Shown here piece by piece: positions 32,948 through 43,812 of a DNA stretch of 64,000 nt. Under the pieces are notes generated by a model that was given only the letters and a program-made list of their open reading frames with translations, was not told the DNA's origin and ran no database searches. Source of the DNA: Anthoceros angustus (lineage: Eukaryota > Streptophyta > Anthocerotopsida > Anthocerotales > Anthocerotaceae); contig VJWM01000107.1 in assembly GCA_010909165.1 (NCBI GenBank), forward strand, positions 434,001-498,000. Direction: 5' to 3'. Made by a program: the position numbers and the translations under genes. The first letter of the stretch is position 1; every line of letters begins with the position of its first letter.

Positions 32948-34250
32948 AAGTTCAAATTCAAAATCCTTTTTGGTTAATGTTTTATATGCTACAATAAGTA
33001 AATCAGAAGTACATGATCACCCCCTTCAAATTACAAATGGATAATTGAGATAATTCTTTGATTAATAATTAGAATAAATTTGAAAAAAAATTAAAATAAT
33101 GAACACAATTGCATCTCCCTAGTTTAAAATATTAAATATATCATTATTTAAAACTTTAATAATATACCTGTGTGAGAAACATTAGGTTCATATTTGGTAT
33201 TTGTTGATTTAGCATCAATTTTTCAATGCCTGTTTAGAGAGAATGCTAGCTTTGAAGCAGCTAAGCAGAGAAATAGAAGTGATCATTTTAAGTGAAACTG
33301 TTTATTACGTTATTTTCTTTAATTTATTTTTGATTTAAGTAAAACTGTCCACTTCTTTATTTACCTTTACTTTATTATTATTTTAAGTGAAACGGTCTGT
33401 TACTTTACTTATTTTTTACATGTTGTGCTACTTGCCCAAGCTTTGGGCTTTTTTAGTGATTTCATACTTGATGTGTATTTAAAAGCTTAGCATAAATAAT
33501 GAGCGGAAAAGTAGTGGGATCGGAATGAAGAGAGAAAGTACTGCTTTTATAGAGCTCTTCCGGGCATGCAACACTCTTACAGCCCTTCTATTGAATCTTA
33601 AATTTTCTTACTTTTTAATTTTTTTTAATTTTTATTTTTGAAATCAATCATGAAAATTCAATTGGGACACCTCTCTAAATGGGACCTCTAGAGCCGTTCG
33701 CCAATAGTTTCAATTAGGGAGGGTGGACGGTAGTTATGAAGAGGATTATTACCCAAAATAAGTCTTCTTAAGAGTAGTGACGGCTCTTGGACAGTACTTT
33801 CTGTGGTGTAAAAAAAATAGCATAAATTATATGAAAACCCTCTAAATCCACGGTTTCATGGCCAAAATTGCACACGCCAATGCAGCTTAATGGATAGTTT
33901 GATTTGGGCATGAGACGGTTTGTTGGAATCGCCACAACTCGGGCTATCTTGTCCTAATTTTCCATTATTTAAGTTGTTCACACGACAGAGAAATCTAGCC
34001 AAAACCACTCGTGCACATGTGCTGGAAGCAACTGAATTTAAAAACAGGAATTATGCATGTTGCTTGCAACATTTATGGTATGGGAATTAGCTTATGCATA
34101 GGTTGTCCGGTGGATTAACGGCGCTTGCCACTACTAGTAGCAAATGGGTTTTTATATTTTGTTAACGAACAACGTTCTTTTCTAACTCTTCATTAAGTAA
34201 TATCTTCTTGGGACTTGTGACCATGACCCATGAAGACTATTCATTTCTCG
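32948..34250. other. AT-rich stretch without genes
   Basis: Long A/T tracts, including repeated TTACTTTA-like phrases at 33300-33430. No gene, RNA or repeat structure that I can support. Confidence 0.5.
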
Positions 34251-34329
34251 TGTGTATTTTGAAAGTCATTTTACTTATTCACACAAGGATGCTCATATAT
34301 ATGAAAAAAGGCTTGTCTTTATAATGTAT

Positions 34330-35990
34330 GAATCATGCTTAGTGCGGTGTGTGGAGTGGGAGGAGGAGCACGAGGGTGTGCGGAGCGGGAGAAGAGCGAT
34401 CTGTAGGAGTAGGAGTGCAGTGCGGGAGGAGCGAGTCTGTGGCTCGCCGCCGGGCGCGGTGCCCAATTGGGCAGCGGCGGTTGAGGCGCGCGCGGTAATC
34501 GCCTCGGTTTGGTGGTGTGGCGGGGCGTGATTAGGAGGGGCTGCCTTCCTTGCCCCTATCCCCGCAGCCCTGCCCGGGCGTGGCGTGGCATGGAGGCCCG
34601 GTCCTTGGCGGGCGCCAGCTCTACGGCCGGCCTAGGGGCGCAATGGGGCTAAGTTTTAGCGCGGCGAGGCCCAATTTTGGCGTGGGGGGGCGAGAGGGGG
34701 GGCAGTTCAACGCGGCGAGGCCCGATTTTGGCGCTCCGTGAAGGCAGGGCCTGGGTTTAGGGTTTTGGCCCCAAATGACCTCCAAACTTTGGGGCGCCAC
34801 CGCTGTTTCATGGAGCACCGCCGGACCCGCCTACGGGCTCGAGGTGGCTCATCTTCGGCTTCCTAGCGTGCCTGCTGACGGGCCGCGGGCGGACGGGTGG
34901 TGTGGGATTGATGTACGATATGTTCGGCTGTGCCCCAGGATTTTAGGGTTTCTACAAGGAGTAGCGGGTGCGGGCGTTTGTGCGATGGGTTGTCGGGGGT
35001 TCCGGTGGGTTGTGAGCTCTCTGGGCGGGGGCCTTTGGCCAGCCTATTGGGGCTCCCCGTATGGAGTGCACGCTCCGTATGTCCGGCAAAGGCCGGGGAC
35101 GTTTTTGTCCCCAGCCCCCGGTGTCTCCTCGACCCTAACACCCCAGGGTAGTCGTTCGCAGGTTGATCCTTGCTTTCTGTTCTGCTACCTGTCCTGTGCA
35201 CCTTTGGTTCTAGCTTCTATTGGTTGTTTCTTTTTGCGCTCTCCTCAATTGTGCAGTCCACCCCTCCTGTGACCGTCAAGGACACTCCCTGTCCGGTCTG
35301 CACTTAGCTTTGCTGTGGGGTTAAGGGGGTGAAATGTCACATTGGGCACAAGCACAAGGACTTCGATTGTACAACGTGGGAGGCTTAGGTGAGGCTTGCT
35401 TCTTCCTGGGTAGGGTTGTGGAATACGCCAAGGCTACCCGTGCCCTTCCCCCGGAGCCGGTGGTGCCAGCCTTCAAGGAGACCATTGTTGCTCTCCACAC
35501 CCTTCATCCGGCCCCTGTTGACCTCATTCCATAGGACATCCTGGATTTCATTGCTGAGGAGCCCTTTCGTCTTGACAAGGCGATCTTCGCCAGGGCCCTT
35601 ACCACTGCCCTGCAACTTTCTTCGGGTAGTTTGTCGGGGACAGTTTACGACCACCTTCGGGATTCTTTCGCTCCTGAGGATCCTTCTAGCGGATTTCCGG
35701 AGCTTTCCATTTTGGCAGTGGTCGTGGTGAGGGGCGAGACCCCCACTAGATCTTTCAAATATTGGGTGCCAGCAGGTTACTGGCTATGGAGAAGCCCACG
35801 TCTGGGGTGCACCCTATCGCTGCCGGGGATCCTGTGTTCTTGCGGCTCATAAGTCGCAGCCTTGCTATTCAACTCCGGGAGCAATTCCAAGCAAGTCTTT
35901 GCCCCCACCAATTTGGGATTGCCACTTCGTGGGGCTGTGAGTTGGCGGCCTTCAGTGTGGAGGCGGTTCTTAAGTCACATCCAAATTGAG
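34330..35990 (+). mobile_element. Degenerate LINE-like retroelement with RT fragment
   Basis: A sharply bounded GC-rich island lies in AT-rich DNA. Near 35340-35990, on shifted frames, reverse-transcriptase sequence of the non-LTR type can be read: LSGTVYDHLRDSF, then SGVHPIAAGDPVFLRLISR and LCPHQFGIATSWGCELA. The last part matches the R-P-I-A...L.R...P.Q.G...GG.E pattern of RT domains 2-3. There are stops and frame changes (TAG at 35533) and it ends abruptly at about 35990, so it is dead. The 5' part (34360-34760) has short GC-rich repeats, with the phrase GCGGCGAGGCCC twice. Confidence 0.6.
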
Positions 35991-35994
35991 TTGT

Positions 35995-36420
35995 GTCACG
36001 CCCGTGTGGCACTAATCTTAGCGCTTGGGTTTAGTGTTTGCTTAATTAACATAAGCACTTGAGATTAATTAATATTAATTACTTAGTTAAAGATAAGAGC
36101 AAGTAATATGCTTTAGGATATGTCTTGCATATTATAGTGTATTCTTAAGATATTTTCGGCATATGCTAATAGCATATATATTTTAGGAATATGCCGATGC
36201 CAAGGGCTAGTATATATAGACCCTTTCACAGAGGACAAGCTAAGATCCTCATAGCTTGTCCTCTTGATATGCAATGCAAGAGTGTTGTGAGGAGGCCAAA
36301 GCTATGACTCCGAGAGCGATGTGTAAGGAATTTGCGTATTGTTCTGGAGGGGAGAGTGTGTTTGTGTCACGATGTGCGAGCTACTCTCTCCTATTGTTAC
36401 AAGCTATGATCTCTTGTGTA
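35995..36420. other. Possible solo LTR
   Basis: The sequence begins TGTCACGCCC, a start common to plant Gypsy-type LTRs. It contains a TATATATAGACCC promoter-like box (about 36210) and later a TGTGTCACGATG end-like segment. No matching second LTR, primer site or target duplication was found, so this is tentative. Confidence 0.3.
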
Positions 36421-36424
36421 CGCT

Positions 36425-36605
36425 AGATAGGCGTGCTAGGATTGATAAGCTTACTAGGCAAGTTAGGCGATGTTAGGCCATGCAAGGTTTAGTGTGCTGG
36501 GCGTGCTAGGTGTGCTAGGCGATGCTAGGCCATGCTAGGCTTAGTGTGCTATGATTTCTAGGCATGCTGAGGTGATGCTAGGCTATGCTTAACTTATTAG
36601 GCGAG
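36425..36605. repeat. GCTAGGC-rich minisatellite
   Basis: Short units such as GTGCTAGGCGATGCTAGGCC and GGCTTAGTGTGCT recur several times with small changes. There is no coding frame across the array. Confidence 0.7.
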
Positions 36606-36639
36606 TAGGCAAGGGACCCTTTGAAGCCAAGGTGGAGCT

Positions 36640-36895
36640 TGAAGAGTATGCCCAATGTTTGGGGCAAGAGGGAGTCCCTTGAAGAGGCCTAAGTCTCGAG
36701 GCTTGAAGCCAAGAGAGGGGACCAAGGCCAAAGGAGAGGCCCAAATCCCAAGGCTTGAGGCTTGGAAAGGGGACCAAGGCCAGAGGAGAGGCCCAAGTCT
36801 CAAGGCTTGAGGCTAAGAGAGAGGACCCAAGGCACAAGGAGAGGCCCAAGCCCCAAGGCCTGAGGCCAAGAAGAAGAAGCCCACGTCCCAAAGAG
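36640..36895. repeat. Minisatellite of about 60 bp units
   Basis: Units containing AGAGGCCCAAGTCTCAAGGC, then CTTGAGG and GGGGACCAAGGCC, repeat about four times with drift. The minus strand is open over 100 codons only because the array lacks stops in that frame. This is not a gene. Confidence 0.75.
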
Positions 36896-36899
36896 AGGA

Positions 36900-37790
36900 A
36901 TGAGACCTTCCAAGGGAGCTTGGCCTTTTAAGGCCAACCAGCCAAGGGATAAAGAAGAGTAAAATACTCTAGGGCACTTGGAAGCTGGATTTCAGGGTGA
37001 TAAGGAAGGAGACAATAATATTTGGTAAATTACATAAGTACACACCTATGCAGGAGGCCATGCCTTCATCTCCCTTGCCATCGAGACTCTTGGGGCTATG
37101 GGCAAGGGTTTTTCAAGGCTCATAAAGGATTACTAAAGCCTACCACGGTCAGAGGAACGGTGTAGGTCTCCCCCTTTCCTCTGTAGTTGCGTTCTTTCGA
37201 TAACGCATATCCATCGCGCTAAAGAGGGCGTTGGCCAACGCTATTTACAGGATGACAACGAGCGCATGAGACGCGGCTTCATTAGGGTATATGGCTCTTT
37301 CCATCTCTTCGTCTTTATAACGTCTCCAGGATCTTTATAATGTATGCCCACTTTGATTTATACTTTCCTGCGCTGCGCAGAGTTAACTATGCTTAAAACC
37401 ATATTTCCATCAATAGCTCCAAGATTGTGGCCCGTTTCCACTAATGGATGGCTGCAAAATACTTTAGTGACTTGCTTATTGCGCATCCTAGATCGAATTT
37501 CATAGCAAAGATTATGTAACAACTACGTACGTATATCAATTATTATGTATCTTACATTTTCATAATGAAAGAATGAAGAGCAATAACGAAGATAAGCTGG
37601 CAATCGAGAGTTTTCAATGCCTATCCTGAGTCTACTCATCTTCAACAATCAACCAAATAGATGACGGGTTTATCCCATCTCTGTGTAGTAAATGAAGCAT
37701 TTCCAATTTGTTCTAAATAAAGTTAACTCGAAAACTCATTTGGGAAGTAGTTAAGTTGACAAGCAATAAAAGTGGAAAGTTCTTGTTTTT
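36900..37790. other. Intergenic
   Basis: No gene seen. An inverted-looking phrase, GAGGGCGTTGGCCAACGC, lies near 37225. The rest is mixed unique sequence. Confidence 0.4.
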
Positions 37791-37975
37791 AGAGCAAGCT
37801 TGTCCAAATGCCTTAGGCGAAATAGACACACATTTACAAGAACGTGTTTGTTAAGCATCTTGCACTTCGATCGCTGCGTAAATGGGATGTGTAGAGGGAG
37901 TGCAAGCCTTGGTGCTAATAACTTAGGTAAGCCATGGTACAAATTCTGAAGTACCAAGTCCCATGATAGGAAAAA
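37790..37975 (-). repeat. Dispersed repeat copy (family of the 15.7-kb array)
   Basis: TGTCCAAATGCCTTAGGCGA, then AAGAACG, TTAAGCATC, GGTACAAATT and the end phrase AAGTACCAAGTCCCATGA match the single copy at 60195-60375 and, reversed, the units at 15720-16345. It has diverged by point changes and has no coding capacity. Confidence 0.75.
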
Positions 37976-38216
37976 TTTCACCCTTGTGGACTATAATATA
38001 TTTCTTCTCTTTATATTAAAACATTGCAACTTAATATTTTTGGAGCATAATTGGATCTATATGTATATGACAGAGTAGTTTCCTAGATGAGATATCTTTC
38101 TAGCTATATAAGTGGGGCTGGTTGATGTAATACTTTCTCACATAACCCATTGACTGTACATGAATAATTTTTTTTATCGGTTCCAACAAAACAAATATAA
38201 CACATACAATTAGGGT

Positions 38217-38486
38217 ATGTCTCATTCAGATCAAGAAGATTGTTGTATATGTCTTCATTCCATTGAAATGTTCAAGTTCACTAAATTAAGATCATGTAGA
38301 CATCGAATTCACACATATTGTCTCGCTCAGTGGGTTACGCGTGGTAATACCACATGTCCTCTTTGTAGAGGAGCATTAGATGTACCACGGCTGAATCATG
38401 ACTATGCACTTGAAGAATTTCAAACATTATGGAATAAGATTATGCGTTTTGTGCGAAGATTTGATATGCATTTAAACAATTTTTAA
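38217..38486 (+). CDS. Small RING-H2 finger protein
   Basis: The protein has 89 residues. A C3H2C3 RING follows the start: DCCICLHSIEM, then CRHRIHTYCLAQWV and TTCPLCRGAL, which gives C-X2-C, C-X-H-X2-H-X2-C and C-X2-C. RING-H2 proteins are usually E3 ubiquitin ligases. This one is little more than the finger with a basic C-terminal helix (WNKIMRFVRRF). The final codons form the first unit of the 62-bp tandem repeat that follows. It is AT-rich like its surroundings. It could be a complete small protein or the remnant of a larger gene. Confidence 0.7.
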   Translation: MSHSDQEDCCICLHSIEMFKFTKLRSCRHRIHTYCLAQWVTRGNTTCPLCRGALDVPRLNHDYALEEFQTLWNKIMRFVRRFDMHLNNF

Positions 38487-38690
38487 TACTATGGATTAAG
38501 ATTATGCGCTTTGTGCGAAGATTTCATATGTATTTGAACAATTTCTAATCCTATGGAATAAGATTATGCGCTTTGTGCAAAGATTTCATATGTATTTGAA
38601 CAATTTCTAATCCTATGGAATAAGATTATGCGCTATGTGCGAAGATTTCATATGTATTTGATCAATTTCTAATCCTTTGAAATAAGATCA
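38429..38690. repeat. 62-bp tandem repeat, four units, starting inside the RING gene
   Basis: The phrase ATGGAATAAGATTATGCG recurs at 38429, 38491, 38553 and 38615, with a decayed fifth start at 38677. Unit 1 contains the last 19 codons and the stop of the RING gene. The other units lie after the stop and would be 3' untranslated sequence. Units 2-4 are closer to each other than to unit 1. Confidence 0.9.
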
Positions 38691-39460
38691 TGCCCTGGTC
38701 TCCGCAATGTGTGGGCCTAAGTCGCCATTTGTTAGTACTATACGAATTTTGATATGCTTTTGAAATATGTATAAAATCTTTGAATGCCCTCGTCTCCGCG
38801 GTGTGCGGACCTACGGAACCACCATTTTTTAGTGCTATACGGGTTTAGTCCATATCAAAATTTCAGTACTGGACCTGAACGTAAAGTTTGAAATATCTAT
38901 AAAGTTTTCGAGCGCCTTTGAAATATCTACATGTATGTAGTCTCTCAATGCCTTTGAAATATGTATGAATTTAAAGTCTCTGCATTCCCTCGTCTCTGCG
39001 GTGTGTGGAGCCGCTAGTTGTTAGTGCGCCGCCCATGTGGTTTGTAAAACTAGGGTTGCCGGCTGACCGAGATATCTCCCAACTGCGGTATGCTAACAAG
39101 GTATGTCCCATGCGGTTTGCAGACCAGATTGCCAGCTTGCCAGCTTGCCTGCTGGACACTCGAAAGCCCCTAAGCCTAGGATGGCTCCCATTACATCCAT
39201 GATTTGCCCGAACTGCTTTAGATGCGAAAGAAGAACCGGAGGAGGGGCAGCGTGCATATAAGGTGACCTAGGCATCTGCTAAAGCATGAAGAGAGAGTAA
39301 GCGATCCTAGGGCAAGAACATCTGCATGATTAGGGTTATCATAAACACAGACAAACTGCCTCCTAACTGTGAACTCCTGAAGCAGAGTTTAGAGGAAAGC
39401 TGGAGTCGGGTTGTCCGTGACCATTTGCACGTTTGAGGTGGAAACTCAGACTGGTCAATG
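38691..39460. repeat. Diverged repeats, otherwise no gene
   Basis: A phrase like CCCTCGTCTCCGCGGTGTGT followed by GTTAGTGCTATACG recurs near 38693, 38786 and 38988. The interval near 38884-38960 repeats CCTTTGAAATATCTA. The rest up to 39460 is probably 3' flank of the next, minus-strand gene. Confidence 0.5.
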
Positions 39461-39470
39461 CGGATGCTAT

Positions 39471-40670
39471 CTAAACAGCTTTGTTGGCATTCCACATGGA
39501 GTAAAGCCACGGTAACTGAGTGAGGTGCATGGCTAAGTAGAGAGTCCAAAGCGCTGCCAGAAGCCGCAAAGTGACTGCTAGGAACACTCCGCCGAACAAT
39601 ACATACACCATCTCCACACCTCGTACTAATTGCACAAACCTGTAGCCCGTATACAGAATCGGGACAAGTGGGAAGACCGGCAGATGGTCATTGTACAGGA
39701 GCCTTTCATAGGCAACCTGAACAAAGATGAGGGCCAGATATGGCACCAGAATACAAACAGCCATACCAAAGGTCCCAAGAAATACTGAGAGCAATAAGGC
39801 AGCGATCGCAACTGCAACTCCGAGATAGCTTAAACAGTTCTGCACATGAGGAAGCCCCTTGGGATAGCCTGTATACTCCCACGGTCCAATCCAAGGTGCA
39901 GGCCCCCCGGGCACCATCTGATGGTGGCCGGCCTTGTTGGCAAGGACCAGGAACAGGTCAGCCGACAAGACAAACAGGAGGTCGGTTGCCAGTGACGCAA
40001 TCAGACCCATGACGTATGAACTTGCAACCAGGTCCGTCAGCGGAAGCACAGCAGGTGTCAAAAATAAGGCAGTTGTTGCCAGCAGTGGCCCGGCCAACCA
40101 TGCGTATCCTGCTTGCTTTGTGACGAAATATGCTAGCTTGGTTCTCACCGAGCTTTGCCTCTTAGGTCTAGGTCTGCCCTCAGTTCCCCTGTCAGTGGAA
40201 ACAGGGACTTCCTCCCCTCTGTCACTTCTTGAGCTCAATCCCGTATGACTTGCAGAGTTCCGCTCAAAGGCAGCCGGTTTGCGACCGCCGCTATCCCTCT
40301 GTCCTGCCCTGGACGACGGGGATCTGTCTTCAGAGGCTTCAGCTGCTCTAATGGCCGTTTGCATATTCCTTCCACGGGAAGAGTGCACATATTTGCCGTT
40401 TCTGTTCCCAACGACGCCACTTTCCCCTCCGAAGCACGCTGCTGCTACATGATCTAGGCATGCACAGCCAACACGAAGGGTGGGTCTGCTCTTCTCCAAC
40501 ACCGATGAGAATTTTGCAGTCGCAGAAAGCCTTCGTTCAGTGTTGGAAATGGATTGCAAACTAGAACACACACACCAGCCGAACGGGAAGCTGGCAAACA
40601 GTCTCGACATAGAAGAAGCCAACGGAGGTCTAGACGCTACCCGTGCATTGCTGACACACATGAAATCCAT
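39471..40670 (-). CDS. Predicted plastid-targeted polytopic membrane protein
   Basis: This is one exon. ATG 40670 gives 399 residues. The N-terminal 150 residues are Ser/Arg-rich and low in acidic residues (MDFMCVSNARVASRPPLASS), as in a plastid transit peptide. A basic linker (RPRPKRQSSVRTKLAYF) follows. The second half has about seven membrane helices, for example LAGPLLATTALFLTPAVLPL, YLGVAVAIAALLLSVFLGTF and MAVCILVPYLALIFV, with polar loops such as YERLLYNDHLPVFPL. The membrane half looks highly conserved. I recognise it as a plant-type unknown membrane protein but cannot assign a function. Confidence 0.65.
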   Translation of the reverse strand: MDFMCVSNARVASRPPLASSMSRLFASFPFGWCVCSSLQSISNTERRLSATAKFSSVLEKSRPTLRVGCACLDHVAAACFGGESGVVGNRNGKYVHSSRGRNMQTAIRAAEASEDRSPSSRAGQRDSGGRKPAAFERNSASHTGLSSRSDRGEEVPVSTDRGTEGRPRPKRQSSVRTKLAYFVTKQAGYAWLAGPLLATTALFLTPAVLPLTDLVASSYVMGLIASLATDLLFVLSADLFLVLANKAGHHQMVPGGPAPWIGPWEYTGYPKGLPHVQNCLSYLGVAVAIAALLLSVFLGTFGMAVCILVPYLALIFVQVAYERLLYNDHLPVFPLVPILYTGYRFVQLVRGVEMVYVLFGGVFLAVTLRLLAALWTLYLAMHLTQLPWLYSMWNANKAV

Positions 40671-41236
40671 GATTGCAACCACACGCTTCAACAACACCAC
40701 CGTTACCACTACAGCATCTCCAACCCCACAACCTTCCAGGGAGGGTACGATGCAGCTATGAGAGGCCCGGCCTGTCAACCATGGGATGCCAAGTGGACGC
40801 CATGCGGCTGCTCCCCATGTGGCAGCACCCTGTGATTATGGGACATAGAATATCCAGCTGTGCAAGCACAAGGACCAGGAGAAATACCTACTGCGAGCGC
40901 AAGAATGTACATACCTGCATGCATATTCTGTATTTATCATCCTGCATATACGTGTAGTTACCGCACTCCGCGGACCGAGAGAGCCGTCCATTTTATTATC
41001 GCCTTCCCTTTTTGTCTTCTTTTTTTCTCAGAATATATACTTATCGTAGTGACTCGCTTGCAAATCGGCTGCGATTCCAGGTAAAAACAGGCTCACTGAG
41101 CCTTCCACTATGTACATTCGCTGTGAACTGCCCAACTGGGCGGTACAAGACTGGGCAAAACAAGTTGGCACTTCTCTTTGAATAAAAAGCACCGAAGCGA
41201 GCGAGTGGCACATCAATTGGGGGGTCACAGATCTCG

Positions 41237-41725
41237 GGCCTATCTCAGCTGACCTTGGACAGCAATAATCTGTCGGGTACGATTCCCTCTTTTCTAAGAA
41301 AAATGCCTCTGCGTCGCTCGTATCTTCAAATCAACCACTTCGCCGGGAGCATCCCACCCAGATTTCAGCAGGTTGTACACCTCAGGGACCTTTGTCTATC
41401 CTCAAATAATCTTTCCAGATTTAAACATCCCGAATACGTTCATGAACATGACGGAGCTAGCGCTGCAGGAACTCTACTTGAAGAATACTTGTTGGTTTGA
41501 GAATACTTCACCATTCCCACAATGGGTTGAACGGGTCGATTCCCGGGAGTTCTGGCAAGCTGCACTCGTTGAGTACATGGATTTAAGCGACAACCTGCTG
41601 TCTGGAAACAACATTCCCAGCACTCTCTCAAGTCTGGTTTCATTGAGTCAGTTCATCGTTGCCGCGAATAATCTTTCTGGTCCAATTCCGACCGGAAATC
41701 AGTTCAGCATTAGGTTATCTCATCG
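41237..41725 (+). pseudogene. LRR receptor-like protein fragment
   Basis: Leucine-rich repeats are readable in two frames: LTLDSNNLSGTIPSFLRKM, then after a shift near 41420 YMDLSDNLLSGNNIPSTLSS and NNLSGPIPTGNQFS. The NLSGPIPTGNQF phrase is the usual last LRR of plant LRR receptor-like proteins. No signal peptide, membrane helix or kinase is left, so it is a broken fragment. Confidence 0.7.
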
Positions 41726-42142
41726 TATCTCCCAGGAAATCCAGCGCTCTGTGGTGCTCCACCGCTGCCTTGCCCATTTCCTGAAGGAGTCCAGGACATG
41801 AGATAGTCACTAGGTACATGGGTTCCACAGAAGTCCTCCTTGATTTTGTTGGGTGTACGTGGATAGTGAGAAGACTCAAGAAGCATCCGTGAATCTTCAC
41901 GACGCCTTCGGAAAAGGGAGCTTGCACGACTGACGTTTTAACTCTTTTAATTTCTGGACAAAAGAAACAAGCACAATCGATCTCTTTCATTTTCTAAATT
42001 GATTTAAGTCCTTTAAAAGTGTGTACACTGCAATGTGCAACTTGAGGCTTCGTCTCTTTCATGTTTATGTATGTTCATTCCCAGTACAAACTGCGCATCG
42101 GATCCGCCGGCTCGCTCACCAGTGAGTGATGCAGAGCTTCGA

Positions 42143-42592
42143 TCAAGTATCACAGCTGCAAATGGCGTTGCAGTTGTACGAGGGGATTTCCTGAGCCAAC
42201 TCCACCTGCGACTCCGACAATTCGGTTCCGAGTCCCAGCGACTGTCCTGAGGCAGGTGAAGTTGCGGACGGATCAGGCACATACGGAGTCGAACCCGCGC
42301 CTTCCTCAGGCGGGGAAGGAGGCGGGATGATATAGAGATCCGGAGGCGGCGGCGTGCTGCCGTCCGGGCCAGGAGGATACTTGCATTCACAGTTCCCAAT
42401 TGCACAGTAAAAGCTGAAGCCGCAAGGCCCGTCGCAGACCGCCCCCCACGCAAGGCGAGTGTCGCTTGCCGATACCGCCAGGCGCGGAACCACTTTCGAT
42501 CTCAGCTCAGCAGGCCTGGCGCCTGCAGCGCTCTGCACCACACCCACCGTGAGGAGGAAGAGAAGTGAGAAGCCATGACCGTACCTCCCCAT
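42143..42592 (-). CDS. Small secreted Cys- and Pro-rich protein
   Basis: The protein has 149 residues in one exon. The signal peptide is FSLLFLLTVGVVQSAAGA. A Cys cluster follows, CDGPCGFSFYCAIGNCECKY, then a Pro/Ser-rich hinge (DGSTPPPPDLYIIPPPSPP) and a short end with two more Cys pairs (NCNAICSCDT). The pattern suggests a disulfide-rich wall or apoplastic peptide. No known family was recognised. It begins 12 bp after an upstream CCCATCTCGTACG stretch on the plus strand, and its promoter would lie at 42600-42900. Confidence 0.6.
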   Translation of the reverse strand: MGRYGHGFSLLFLLTVGVVQSAAGARPAELRSKVVPRLAVSASDTRLAWGAVCDGPCGFSFYCAIGNCECKYPPGPDGSTPPPPDLYIIPPPSPPEEGAGSTPYVPDPSATSPASGQSLGLGTELSESQVELAQEIPSYNCNAICSCDT

Positions 42593-43812
42593 CTCGTACG
42601 TTGCCTGCGTACAACCTACGTTTCTGGTGCAGATTTCAGTGCCTCTGTATTAATATATGTTAAGGGAATCTGAAGCTAGTATGGAAGGTTGTGCTGGCTG
42701 TTGAACGATTTGCTTCTGAAATAGATGCTGCGTGGCTGCCTTTTGGGTACAGCGCACGATGTTGTTGCTGTTTTGTTATTCCTTCTCAAGCTCCCTACTC
42801 CAGGACGAGGGATTCCATTACCATGACTGTTCTTAGTAACCTGGAATCGGAAGGGACAAGCATGGGGTTAAGAGCGCAGAACACGTCATAGGGCGACCTG
42901 GGGATGATGAATTAAAGAAAAGAATTGACTATGTTGACTACCGATTACACAGAAAGAAACTGAGAACATCTCCCCTGGCCAGAGGAAATACTGGGCACTG
43001 CGGCTTGGAATTCCCCATTTCATCATTTCCGGGACTTCCTGCTTTGCGCATCAAGAAAACATGAGCTGAAAACCTGGCAGCTAATGATCTACTGCTACGC
43101 TGCAGTTGTGAACATACATCAGAACTTGACCAAAGAAGAGATCCAAACGATAGAATAGGTCCCATCCGACCAGAACAAAGAGATGGTGATGAACGAGGAT
43201 GATGCCGTATGCCTTGAAATCTGCAGAGCTCTCAGTCCTCAGTCCAGGCAAATGAAAATTTGACTACCACACGGGCATGTGGGAGAGGTCATGGCCCTGC
43301 TTGCGACCTAGAAACACCATCTTCATGTCCTTGGAAACCTTGAAGGTCCTTAGCAAAGGAAGGTCTTCGATGTCAGGATGAATTCTTCACTACAATGTTA
43401 CTTTACAAAGAAAGATTAATAATATTAATACCTACGTTTTACTTTACAAGGGAGGATTAATAATATTAGCTACCTCCGTTTATAGGTATGAATATTCCCT
43501 AGTTTACTATGTATGAACGATTTGTTCAATGCACCTGTGGGCGATGCACCAGTTTGGTGGAGCTGAAGAACACCTTCTGCACCCCTATGTAATTCCCAGC
43601 TGCTTCCGTTGGGATCTCAACGACGGGCGGAAAGAAGAAGACGGAAAGAACTGCTTGGGCTCGTTTCCGCATCACGTGTCAGGTCTGAGAAAGGTGCTTT
43701 GTGTTTGTTCGATCGGACTCCGCTTTGGTGAACAGTCGCCGCATAGAGAGCTGGAAGACGAAGGGAGGATATGGAGGCAAAGTTGTTAAGGATGTGAGTT
43801 GCGGCAGCAGGG
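42593..43812. other. Intergenic with a possible exon remnant
   Basis: On the minus strand near 43390-43265 a frame reads PLLRTFKVSKDMKMVFLGRK and ends HMPVW before a stop, which looks like the end of a protein. No upstream exon could be joined, so it may be a pseudogene remnant or the end of an unresolved gene. The last 100 bp is the 5' leader of the SWP73 gene. Confidence 0.4.

Noticed and set aside
36589-36891. Open frames of 68-100 codons on the minus strand
   Set aside because: They lie wholly inside a minisatellite and repeat the same few residues. The open frame comes from the unit composition, not selection.
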